Below, one piece after another: positions 7,413 through 14,827 of a stretch of DNA of 27,422 nucleotides. Source of the stretch: DASPRM01 sp035319065. GTDB lineage: Bacteria; Acidobacteriota; Terriglobia; Terriglobales; Acidobacteriaceae. Location of the stretch: NCBI GenBank assembly GCA_035319065.1, contig DATHDM010000139.1, forward strand, positions 1 to 27,422. Direction: 5' to 3'. Within the stretch, counting starts at the first letter, position 1, and every line of letters starts with the position of its first letter. A program made the position numbers and the translations under genes. The notes below the pieces were generated by a model. That model did no database searches, was not told where the DNA came from, and saw only the letters and a list, made by a program, of their open reading frames with translations.

Positions 7413-10112
7413 TTACCTGGCTGCCAACAGTTGCCGCAGCACGTACTGCAAGATGCCGCCGTGCTTGTAGTATTGCACTTCCTGGGGCGTATCGATGCGC
7501 AGGATGCAAGTGAACTCGATGGTGTTGCCGTCGCTTTTCTTCGCCCGCGCCTTGATGGTGCTGCCGGGCTTGAAGTTGTCCAGCAACGGGCGCAGTCCGG
7601 CGATCTCGAATACCTCTTCCCCACTCAGGCCAAGCTTGTCGGCATCCTGATCAGGCAGGAACTGCAGGGGCAGGATCCCCATGCCCACCAGATTGGAGCG
7701 ATGGATGCGCTCAAAGCTCTCGGCGATCACGCAGCGCACCCCCTGCAGCGCCGGGCCCTTCGCCGCCCAGTCGCGCGACGATCCCGAGCCGTATTCCTTG
7801 CCCGCCAGAATGATGAGCGGCACGCCCTCGGCTTTATACGTCATGGCCGCGTCGTAGATGCTCATCTCCTCTCCACCCGGCAAGTGGCGCGTGTAGCCGC
7901 CCTCGCGGTGGGGCACCAGCTTGTTGCGAATGCGGGTATTGGCGAAAGTGCCGCGCACCATGACCTCGTGATTGCCGCGGCGGGAGCCGTAGGAGTTGAA
8001 ATCCCTCACCGCGACTCCGCGCTCGATCAGGTACTTGCCCGCAGGGCTGTCCGGTTTGATCGAGCCTGCCGGCGAAATGTGGTCCGTGGTAACGCTGTGC
8101 CCGAGCTTGGCCAACACGCGCGCTCCCCGGATTTCCTCGACCGCCGGCACCGTCGTGGACATGTCGTCGAAGTAGGGCGCACACCGGATGTAGGTTGACT
8201 TGTCTTCCCACTGGAAGGTCTGCCCCTTATGCACCTTCAGCGACCGCCAACGCTCATCGCCCCCGAAAACCTCGCTGTAGGTCTGGCTGAACTGCTCCGC
8301 TTTCACGCAGCGGCGAATGGTGTCATCCACCTCCTTCTGCGTCGGCCAGACGTCGCGCAGGTAAACTGGCTTGCCATCCTTGCCCTTGCCCAGAGGATCG
8401 TTCACCGGATCGAAGTCGATGCGCCCCGCCAGCGCGAACGCCACCACCAGCGGGGGCGACATCAGGTAGTTGGCGCGCACTTCGGAGTTGATCCGGCCCT
8501 CAAAGTTGCGATTCCCCGAAAGCACCGACGCCACCACCAAATCCTTTTCGTCGATCAGGTCGGCCACTTCCTGCGGCAGCGGACCGGAGTTTCCAATACA
8601 GGTGGTGCATCCGTAGCCCACCAGGTTGAAGCCCAGCTCATCGAGGTACTGCGTAAGACCCGCGGTCTTGTAGTACTCGGTGACAACCTTCGAGCCCGGG
8701 GCCAGTGATGTCTTCACCCACGATGGCCGCTTCAAGCCTTTCTCCACCGCCTTCTTCGCCAGCAGGCCGGCTGCCAGCATCACCGAAGGATTCGAAGTGT
8801 TGGTGCAACTGGTGATGGCCGCAATCACCACGCTGCCGTGGTGAAGGTTGGAGCGCAGGTCGCCGTTGCCGGAGACCTTGGCGGCATTCGCCGGCGTCTT
8901 TGCCCCCGGCTTCAGCAGCGAAGGCAGGGCGTCCACAAACGACTGGTTGATGTGGCTGAGCGCAACCCGGTCCTGCGGGCGCTTGGGCCCGGAAACGCTG
9001 GGCTCCACGCTGGCCAGATCCAGGTGCAGGACTCGGGAATAAGTTGCCTCGGGAGAACCCGGGGCGTAGAAGAGTCCCTGCTCCTTGCAGTAGGCCTCCA
9101 CCAGCAAAATCTGCTCCTTCGAGCGTCCGGTGAATTCCAGGAAGCGCAAGGTTTCCTGATCTACCGGGAAGATGCCGCAGGTGGCGCCGTATTCCGGCGA
9201 CATGTTGCCGATGGTGGCGCGATCGGCCAGCGGCAAATTCGCCAGACCCGGCCCGAAGTACTCCACGAACTTGCCCACCACGCCTTCTTTGCGCAGCATC
9301 TCGGTGATGGTGAGCACCAGATCGGTGGCGGTCGAGCCCTCCCTCAGATCGCCGGTCAGGCGCACCCCGATAACCTCGGGGATGAGCATGGACACCGGCT
9401 GATTCAGCATCGCAGCCTCCGCTTCGATGCCGCCCACGCCCCAGCCCAGCACGCCCAGGCCGTTGATCATGGTGGTGTGCGAATCCGTGCCCACCAGCGT
9501 GTCCGGATACGCCGTCGCATGCCCGCTATGGCCTTTGTGTCCCACGAACACCACGTGCGCCAGGTACTCCAGGTTCACCTGGTGAACAATGCCGGTATCG
9601 GGAGGCACAATGGCGAAATTCTTGAACGCGGTTTGGCCCCAGCGCAGGAAGGCGTAGCGTTCCTTGTTGCGCTGAAACTCCAGCTCCGCATTCAACTGAA
9701 AGGACGCCGGCGTTCCGAACTCATCCACCTGCACCGAATGGTCGATAACCAGTTCGGCCGGCTGGATGGGATTGATTCGGGACGGGTCGCCTCCCAGCCG
9801 CGCCATGGCGTCGCGCATTGCCGCCAGGTCCACTACCGCGGGCACGCCGGTGAAGTCCTGCATCAGCACGCGCGCCGGCATGAACGCAATTTCTTCGGTG
9901 GAAGGCTTCTTGCCGTCCCAGCGAGCCAGGGTAACGATGTCTTCCTTGCTTACCGCAGCCCCTTCATGGCGAAGGACGTTTTCCAGCAGGATGCGCAGCG
10001 AATAGGGCAAGTGTTGGGTTGCGATGCCCTGTTTATCCAAGGCATCGAGGCGGTAAATCTCGAATTCCCGCCCGCCAACGCGAAACACGGAGCGGCTGCC
10101 AAAACTGTTCAT
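7413..10112 (-). CDS. acnA: Aconitate hydratase A
   Basis: 899 aa, the normal size of AcnA/IRP1-type aconitase, which interconverts citrate and isocitrate through cis-aconitate in the TCA cycle. The three [4Fe-4S] ligands are visible: Cys436 (ITSCTNTSNPS), Cys502 and Cys505 (GCTTCIGNSGPL). The C-terminal swivel domain carries SRRGNHEVMVRGTFANTRIRN, GKEYGSGSSRDWAAKG and ESFERIHRSNLVGMGILPLQF. The ATG at 10112 is chosen because AAGG lies 8 nt upstream; a GTG at 10127 in the same frame has no Shine-Dalgarno site. It lies 125 nt downstream of mntH on the same strand, with its own promoter possible but not clear. It converges with the GT-C-like gene across 104 nt. Confidence 0.97.
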   Translation of the reverse strand: MNSFGSRSVFRVGGREFEIYRLDALDKQGIATQHLPYSLRILLENVLRHEGAAVSKEDIVTLARWDGKKPSTEEIAFMPARVLMQDFTGVPAVVDLAAMRDAMARLGGDPSRINPIQPAELVIDHSVQVDEFGTPASFQLNAELEFQRNKERYAFLRWGQTAFKNFAIVPPDTGIVHQVNLEYLAHVVFVGHKGHSGHATAYPDTLVGTDSHTTMINGLGVLGWGVGGIEAEAAMLNQPVSMLIPEVIGVRLTGDLREGSTATDLVLTITEMLRKEGVVGKFVEYFGPGLANLPLADRATIGNMSPEYGATCGIFPVDQETLRFLEFTGRSKEQILLVEAYCKEQGLFYAPGSPEATYSRVLHLDLASVEPSVSGPKRPQDRVALSHINQSFVDALPSLLKPGAKTPANAAKVSGNGDLRSNLHHGSVVIAAITSCTNTSNPSVMLAAGLLAKKAVEKGLKRPSWVKTSLAPGSKVVTEYYKTAGLTQYLDELGFNLVGYGCTTCIGNSGPLPQEVADLIDEKDLVVASVLSGNRNFEGRINSEVRANYLMSPPLVVAFALAGRIDFDPVNDPLGKGKDGKPVYLRDVWPTQKEVDDTIRRCVKAEQFSQTYSEVFGGDERWRSLKVHKGQTFQWEDKSTYIRCAPYFDDMSTTVPAVEEIRGARVLAKLGHSVTTDHISPAGSIKPDSPAGKYLIERGVAVRDFNSYGSRRGNHEVMVRGTFANTRIRNKLVPHREGGYTRHLPGGEEMSIYDAAMTYKAEGVPLIILAGKEYGSGSSRDWAAKGPALQGVRCVIAESFERIHRSNLVGMGILPLQFLPDQDADKLGLSGEEVFEIAGLRPLLDNFKPGSTIKARAKKSDGNTIEFTCILRIDTPQEVQYYKHGGILQYVLRQLLAAR

Positions 10113-10232
10113 AGGAATTGCCTTCACTCAGGTTGGATGTAGTGTTCGGGAGTGCGATGCAAACAGGAGGCCGGAGTCCCGTATCCCAAACAGATCAGTT
10201 TAGTCCTTCGGCGGCGCTTTTTGCACCCACGG

Positions 10233-10246
10233 CGCGCCTAGGCGCG
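10233..10246. repeat. 14-bp perfect palindrome across the mntH stop codon
   Basis: CGCGCCTAGGCGCG reads the same on both strands, and its centre holds the TAG stop of mntH. No T-run follows on the minus strand, so it is not a classical terminator, though it could form a stable mRNA 3' stem. Confidence 0.4.
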
Positions 10247-11566
10247 GACCGCCTGCACCAGCAGCCACGCGTTCAACACTGCGATGAGCACGGCGGTGAC
10301 CCAGGAGAGGCTCTTCAACCACCCAGGATTGACGAATTCCCCCATCTTGCGCCGATCGCCGGTGAACATGACCAGCGGAATCACGGCGAAGCTGAGTTGC
10401 ATGCTCAAGATCACCTGGCTCAGCACCAGCAGCCTGGCGGTGCCACTGGCGCCGGCCAGCGCCGTGACCACGATCGCTGGGATGATCGCCAAGCCACGCG
10501 TGATCAGGCGCCGCAGCCAGGGCCGCAAACGGATGTTGAGGAAGCCCTCCATCACTACCTGTCCCGCCAGAGTTCCGGTTAAGGTGGAATTCTGTCCCGA
10601 GGCCAGCAGGGCGAGAGCAAAGATCGTGCTGGCGCCCGTCACTCCCAGCAGCGGCGAAAGCAGCTTGTAGGCGTCCTGAATCTCCGCCACGTGGGTGTAC
10701 CCGGCCTGAAAGAAGGTCGCCGCCGAGACGATCAGGATCGCGGCATTCACGAATAGCGCGATGGTCAGCGCTCCCGCCGAGTCGATCTGCGAATACTTGA
10801 TGGCCTCACGCATGCCTTCCCGGGTGCGGGCAAAATCTCGCGTCTGCACGATCGCCGAATGCAGGTACAGGTTGTGAGGCATCACCGTCGCGCCCAGGAT
10901 GCCGATGGAGATGTAGAGCATTCCCGGATCCCTCAGGATCTGTGGCGACGGAATGAACCCCTGCGCGATTCCCAGCATGCTTGGGCGCGAAAACAGGATT
11001 TCCAGCCCGAAGCACACCCCGATCACCCCGATCAGCGTAATCACGACGGCCTCGATGTAACGGAAGCCTTTCTGCTGCAGGAACAGGATCAGCAGCACGT
11101 CCAGCGCAGTGATGCAGACGCCCCATAGCAGCGGAATGTGAAACAGCAGGTTAAGGGCAATCGCCGAGCCGATCACCTCAGCCAGGTCGCAGGCGGCGAT
11201 GGCCACCTCGGCAAAAATCCACAACAGAATCGTCGTTCGCCGGCTGAAGGAATCGCGGCAGGCCTGCGCCAGATCGCGCCCGCTAACGATCCCCAGCCTC
11301 AGGGCCAGGCTCTGCAGCAGAATGGCCATCAGGTTGGAGAGCATGATCACCGACAGCAATTGATAGTTGTACATGGAGCCGCCGGCCAGGTCGGTGGCCC
11401 AGTTCCCCGGATCCATGTATCCCACTGCCACCAGGAATCCGGGGCCGGCAAACGCCAGCAGCTTGCGCAGAAAAGCCGGCGAGTCTGGAATCGGCAGTGT
11501 GCGGTGTACCTCCGGCAGACTCTGCCGCTCTCCTTCAAGCCGCCACGTGTTGGACTCGCTCGCCAT
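10238..11566 (-). CDS. mntH: Nramp-family divalent metal (Mn2+/H+) transporter
   Basis: 442 aa with about eleven hydrophobic segments. The Nramp metal-site motif DPGNW (Asp52 to Trp56 in this numbering) lies in TM1 and the second signature MPHNLYLHS in TM6. These are the residues that coordinate Mn(II) or Fe(II) during proton-coupled uptake at the inner membrane. A longer in-frame start at 11605 exists, but a good promoter (-10 at 11596-11591) would begin transcription near 11584, downstream of it. The ATG at 11566, with AGGG just upstream, is therefore preferred. The gene sits 73 nt after an MntR-like regulator and has an inverted repeat in its promoter, so manganese-dependent repression is likely. 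Manganese rather than iron is inferred from the regulator's metal ligands. Confidence 0.95.
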   Translation of the reverse strand: MASESNTWRLEGERQSLPEVHRTLPIPDSPAFLRKLLAFAGPGFLVAVGYMDPGNWATDLAGGSMYNYQLLSVIMLSNLMAILLQSLALRLGIVSGRDLAQACRDSFSRRTTILLWIFAEVAIAACDLAEVIGSAIALNLLFHIPLLWGVCITALDVLLILFLQQKGFRYIEAVVITLIGVIGVCFGLEILFSRPSMLGIAQGFIPSPQILRDPGMLYISIGILGATVMPHNLYLHSAIVQTRDFARTREGMREAIKYSQIDSAGALTIALFVNAAILIVSAATFFQAGYTHVAEIQDAYKLLSPLLGVTGASTIFALALLASGQNSTLTGTLAGQVVMEGFLNIRLRPWLRRLITRGLAIIPAIVVTALAGASGTARLLVLSQVILSMQLSFAVIPLVMFTGDRRKMGEFVNPGWLKSLSWVTAVLIAVLNAWLLVQAVRA

Positions 11567-11590
11567 AGTCCCTATGAACCGTCTTTCCCC

Positions 11591-11618
11591 ATTAGAAGCT
11601 GCCATTTAGCAATGGCAA
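11591..11618 (-). promoter_or_regulatory. mntH promoter with overlapping inverted-repeat operator
   Basis: Minus strand: -35 TTGCCA (11618-11613), 16-nt spacer, -10 TCTAAT (11596-11591), each 5/6 to consensus. An inverted repeat TGCCATT-N4-AATGGCA (11600-11617) covers the -35 and most of the spacer, a position where a bound repressor would block RNA polymerase. The neighbouring DtxR/MntR-family protein is the obvious candidate. The assignment of the regulator is inference. Confidence 0.6.
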
Positions 11619-11639
11619 AGTTACGGAAGTGAACTGGAG

Positions 11640-12332
11640 TTAACCCCTTTCCTCCGAACGCCGGCCGTGGCGATGATTCTTTTCGGATGCCACCCACACC
11701 CGTTCAGCCGCAGCTCCACCCAGCGGCACCATACCGGCTTCGCCCTCCAGGGTCAGCGTCTGATCGTAGTTGCGGTTGACGATATGAATCTTCGCCCCGG
11801 GCCGCACGCCGCGACTATCGAGGAACTCCAGCAGCTTGCGGTCGCGCTCGTAGACGCCGGCCACGGTGTAGGTCTTGCCCGCCTCCGCGTTGGCCAGCAG
11901 CACCAGGCCGCGGCGGCGGCGCGTTGCCGGACTCTCCGGAGTGGTCAGGTTGCCGTGGGGACAAGCCCGTCCGCGCCCCAGTTTTTCCACCAGGCGGGCC
12001 TCGAAGTCCGCTGAAACCGCATGTTCCAGGCGCTCTGCCTCATCGTGCGTCTTGTACCACTCCATGCCGAAGACTTCGTGCAGCATGCGCTCGATCAGGT
12101 GGTGCCGAACCATCAACCTGCGCGCGATCTCGCGCCCCGCTGCCGTCAGCCGCACGCGGCCGTCCGCGTGCACGATGACCAGGCCGTCCTTCTTCAGGCG
12201 GCGGAGGGCCATGGTGACGGCGGGCGCCGATACCGAAAGCCAGTGCGCCAGGGTAGCGGAGATTACCTCCGCTCCTTCGCTCTCCGCCTCCATGATGGCC
12301 TTGATGTAGTCTTCTTTGGATACGGTGATCAT
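11640..12332 (-). CDS. mntR: DtxR/MntR-family manganese-responsive repressor
   Basis: 230 aa from the ATG at 12332, which gives the typical N-terminus MITVSKEDYIKAI. A winged-helix domain covers 1-65, a dimerisation/metal domain about 66-145 and a FeoA/SH3-like domain about 150-225. Metal ligands line up with Bacillus MntR: Asp8, His77, Glu100, Glu103, His104. Glu is present where iron-sensing DtxR/IdeR has Cys102, and Asp where they have Met10, pointing to Mn(II). Position 11 is Lys instead of the MntR Glu. A CPHG motif (124-127) is typical of three-domain DtxR/IdeR-type members. In-frame codons extend upstream to 12452 but would include the -10 element. GGAGGG lies 16 nt from the ATG, too far for normal use. 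The gene lies directly upstream of mntH and diverges from purD. Confidence 0.92.
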   Translation of the reverse strand: MITVSKEDYIKAIMEAESEGAEVISATLAHWLSVSAPAVTMALRRLKKDGLVIVHADGRVRLTAAGREIARRLMVRHHLIERMLHEVFGMEWYKTHDEAERLEHAVSADFEARLVEKLGRGRACPHGNLTTPESPATRRRRGLVLLANAEAGKTYTVAGVYERDRKLLEFLDSRGVRPGAKIHIVNRNYDQTLTLEGEAGMVPLGGAAAERVWVASEKNHRHGRRSEERG

Positions 12333-12342
12333 TGAAATACTG

Positions 12343-12379
12343 ATTATACCCTCCAGGTTAACCATAATTAATGCTAATT
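12343..12379 (-). promoter_or_regulatory. Promoter of the mntR-like gene with two palindromes
   Basis: Minus strand: perfect -10 TATAAT (12348-12343). The base window 17 nt upstream is TTAATT (12371-12366), a poor -35. An inverted repeat AATTA-N4-TAATT (12366-12379) overlaps that -35, and an 8-bp palindrome GGTTAACC (12356-12363) sits in the spacer. The start would fall near 12336, only a few nt before the ATG. Autoregulation is plausible. Confidence 0.5.
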
Positions 12380-12456
12380 TTCTGTAAATGGTCCACCTTA
12401 GGTCACTGGATCCTTGGAACAACCTCGGCCCACCCCCGCCGCGAAAGCGCATGGAG

Positions 12457-12498
12457 ACGGTTAACCGTTTGACAGGGCAGGCGTTGCGCCCCTACTCT
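12457..12498 (+). promoter_or_regulatory. Putative purD promoter with 12-bp palindrome
   Basis: A perfect -35 TTGACA (12469-12474) is followed after 18 nt by TACTCT (12493-12498, 3/6). Directly upstream is the perfect palindrome ACGGTTAACCGT (12457-12468), whose core repeats the GGTTAACC at 12356-12363. The predicted start near 12505 leaves a very short leader carrying GGGAG. Confidence 0.45.
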
Positions 12499-12514
12499 TG
12501 GTCGCGGGAGACCC

Positions 12515-13786
12515 ATGAAAGTTCTCGTTATAGGCAGTGGGGGGAGGGAACACGCGATTGTCTGGAAATTGCGGCAATCGCCCCGCATTTCACAGCTGTA
12601 CTGCGCGCCGGGAAACGGGGGTATCTGCGAAGAAGCCGAATGCATTCCCGCCAACGTCAAGGATGTGGCTTCCCTGCTGCAGATCGCACATCGCATTCAG
12701 CCGGACCTCACCGTTGTAGGCCCGGAACTGCCGCTCGCGAATGGCACAGTGGATGAATTCCGGCGCAGCGGCTTCCGAATTTTTGGACCCACCGCTGCGG
12801 CAGCGCGTTTGGAGTCCAGCAAGATTTTCGCCAAGGAGTTCATGCAGCGGCACCGCATTCCCGCCGCGCATTTCGTCATCTGTACCAGCCCGCAGGAAGT
12901 CAAGGGAGCGTTGCCGCACTTCAGCCCCCCCATCGTCGTCAAGGCCGATGGCCTGGCGGCCGGCAAAGGGGTCGTACTGGCCCAGAGTCGCGAAGAGGCT
13001 TTAGAAGTCGCACACCAGATGCTCAGTGGCCAACTGCTCGGCGACGCCGGCAAAGCCGTGGTGCTCGAGGAGTACCTTAAGGGCGAAGAACTCTCCTTCT
13101 TGGTTGTCAGCGACGGCGAGCGGGTGGTGCCCCTGGTGGCAGCGCAGGACTACAAACGCATTGGCGATGGCGACACCGGTCCCAACACCGGCGGGATGGG
13201 CGCGTACTCCAGCCCCGCCATCGTGGACGACAAAATGCGCGATTGGCTGGTAACCCACATCGCGCGCCCCGCCGTCAGCCACATGCGGGCCGAAGGCGCC
13301 GAGTACCGCGGCGTTCTCTACTGTGGCCTGATGATGACCGCTCGCGGGCCCATGGTGCTGGAGTTCAATGCCCGTTTCGGCGATCCCGAAACCCAGCCCA
13401 TCCTCATGCGCCTGGAGAACGATTTGCTCGGGGCCTTTATGGCCTCCACCGAAGGCCGCGTGAGCGACGGTGATTTCAAGTGGTCCGACGACGCAACCGT
13501 GTGCGTAGTGCTCGCCTCCAAGGGGTATCCGGAGACGCCCGAGGTGGGTAAGCCAGTCGCCGGACTGGAGGACGTTGCGCGAGTCGAAGGCGTGAAGATC
13601 TTCCACGCTGGAACGCGCAAGGAAGGTAACACTTACTACACCACCGGAGGAAGGGTGCTGGGAGTCACCGCGCGCGCTCCCGATCTGGCAACCGCCGTCG
13701 CCAGAGCCTACGAAGCTGTAGGCAAGATCCGTTTCGAGGGCATGCAGTACCGCAAGGACATCGCCGCCCGCGCCATCAAGCGCTAA
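12515..13786 (+). CDS. purD: Phosphoribosylamine--glycine ligase (GAR synthetase)
   Basis: 423 aa, the standard length. The enzyme joins glycine to 5-phosphoribosylamine with ATP in the second step of de novo purine synthesis. Visible marks are the N-terminal nucleotide loop KVLVIGSGGREHA (2-14), CAPGNGG, VVGPE-PLANG, the ATP-grasp strand VVKADGLAAGKGV, GPNTGGMGAYS, and the Mg/ATP ligand segment LEFNARFGDPETQ. The ATG is supported by GGGAG 5 nt upstream. It is a single gene, divergent from the mntR-like regulator and convergent with galU; no other purine gene is in the window. Confidence 0.97.
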   Translation: MKVLVIGSGGREHAIVWKLRQSPRISQLYCAPGNGGICEEAECIPANVKDVASLLQIAHRIQPDLTVVGPELPLANGTVDEFRRSGFRIFGPTAAAARLESSKIFAKEFMQRHRIPAAHFVICTSPQEVKGALPHFSPPIVVKADGLAAGKGVVLAQSREEALEVAHQMLSGQLLGDAGKAVVLEEYLKGEELSFLVVSDGERVVPLVAAQDYKRIGDGDTGPNTGGMGAYSSPAIVDDKMRDWLVTHIARPAVSHMRAEGAEYRGVLYCGLMMTARGPMVLEFNARFGDPETQPILMRLENDLLGAFMASTEGRVSDGDFKWSDDATVCVVLASKGYPETPEVGKPVAGLEDVARVEGVKIFHAGTRKEGNTYYTTGGRVLGVTARAPDLATAVARAYEAVGKIRFEGMQYRKDIAARAIKR

Positions 13787-13885
13787 AGGCGACAAGACAG
13801 CCGCTCCCGAGACTGCTGCCTCCGATTGCTCTTCGGCTTCTGCTAGGCACGGTGCGGGCTGGCTTGCTGCCAGAAAATGTCCGTC

Positions 13886-14761
13886 CTACAGCGGCAGGCT
13901 CTTTAACCACTCCCGCAGATCCTTTCCCAGGTCTGGGCGCTTCAGGGCGAACTCCACCGTCGCCTTCAGAAATCCGAGCTTGTCTCCCGTATCGTGCCGC
14001 TTGCCTTCGAAGAGAAAGCCGTAGATTTTTTCGCGCTTGAGCAGCTGTCGCATTGCGTCCGTGAGTTGCAGCTCACCGCCGCTGCCTAAGGCTGTCGATT
14101 CCAGGGCCTCGAAGATGCGCGGCGTGAGGATATAACGCCCGATGATGGCGTTCTTCGAGGGTGCGTCCTGTTGTCTGGGCTTCTCCACCAGGTCGGTAAT
14201 CTCGTAGAGCCGGCCCGAGAACTTGCCGTCAACCGGCTTGGCGGCAATCACGCCGTAGGAGGAGATGGCCGCTCCTTCCACCACCTGCGTGGCAATCACC
14301 GAGCACTGGGTCTCCCGGAACACCTCCATCATCTGCTTCAGGCAAGGGACCGGAGCGTCGATCACATCGTCGGCCAACAGCACGGCGAAAGGCTCGTCGC
14401 CCACCAGCTCGCGCGCGGTCAGCACGGCATGGCCCAATCCCAGCGCTTCCTTCTGACGCACGTAGGCCACGTGAATCATGTCTGAAATCTGGCGGACGAT
14501 AGCCAGCAGGTCGGTCTTCTTCCGCTCCTCCAGCATCTTTTCCAGCTCGTAGCTGTGGTCGAAGTGATCTTCGATCGCCTGCTTGCCGCGTCCGGTCACG
14601 ATGATGATCTGATCGCAACCCGCTGCCAGGGCTTCTTCCACGCCGTACTGGATGATGGGCTTATCGACCAGCGGCAGCATCTCTTTGGGCTGAGCCTTGG
14701 TGGCGGGGAGGAAGCGCGTGCCCAATCCTGCCGCGGGGAAGACTGCTTTTCTCACTCTCAT
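13886..14761 (-). CDS. galU: UTP--glucose-1-phosphate uridylyltransferase
   Basis: 291 aa, normal for bacterial GalU, which makes UDP-glucose from UTP and glucose 1-phosphate for envelope polysaccharides and trehalose. The nucleotidyltransferase signature AAGLGTRFLPATKAQPKEMLPLVDKP is at residues about 10-35. VLLADDVID carries the metal-binding aspartates, and the sugar-binding VEKP and KRHDTGDKLGFLKA segments are near the C-terminus. ATG at 14761; no strong Shine-Dalgarno site, although GTG two codons later is possible. It lies 66 nt downstream of the DUF885 gene on the same strand. Confidence 0.95.
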   Translation of the reverse strand: MRVRKAVFPAAGLGTRFLPATKAQPKEMLPLVDKPIIQYGVEEALAAGCDQIIIVTGRGKQAIEDHFDHSYELEKMLEERKKTDLLAIVRQISDMIHVAYVRQKEALGLGHAVLTARELVGDEPFAVLLADDVIDAPVPCLKQMMEVFRETQCSVIATQVVEGAAISSYGVIAAKPVDGKFSGRLYEITDLVEKPRQQDAPSKNAIIGRYILTPRIFEALESTALGSGGELQLTDAMRQLLKREKIYGFLFEGKRHDTGDKLGFLKATVEFALKRPDLGKDLREWLKSLPL

Positions 14762-14827
14762 AGATTCAACGTTCTATCGGGCTGGCAAGAATACGCTCCG
14801 ACTTCGCGGTTGCCAAACACGGTGACC

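Noticed and set aside
8838..10142. Plus-strand open frame (434 codons) opposite acnA
   Set aside because: Shadow of the aconitase reading frame; no ribosome site or domain.
10233..10246. Rho-independent terminator of mntH
   Set aside because: The palindrome has no usable loop outside the stop codon and no T-run follows on the minus strand.
11567..11605. N-terminal extension of MntH from the ATG at 11605
   Set aside because: The predicted transcription start lies downstream of this ATG, which sits inside the operator repeat; the extra 13 residues show no Nramp homology.
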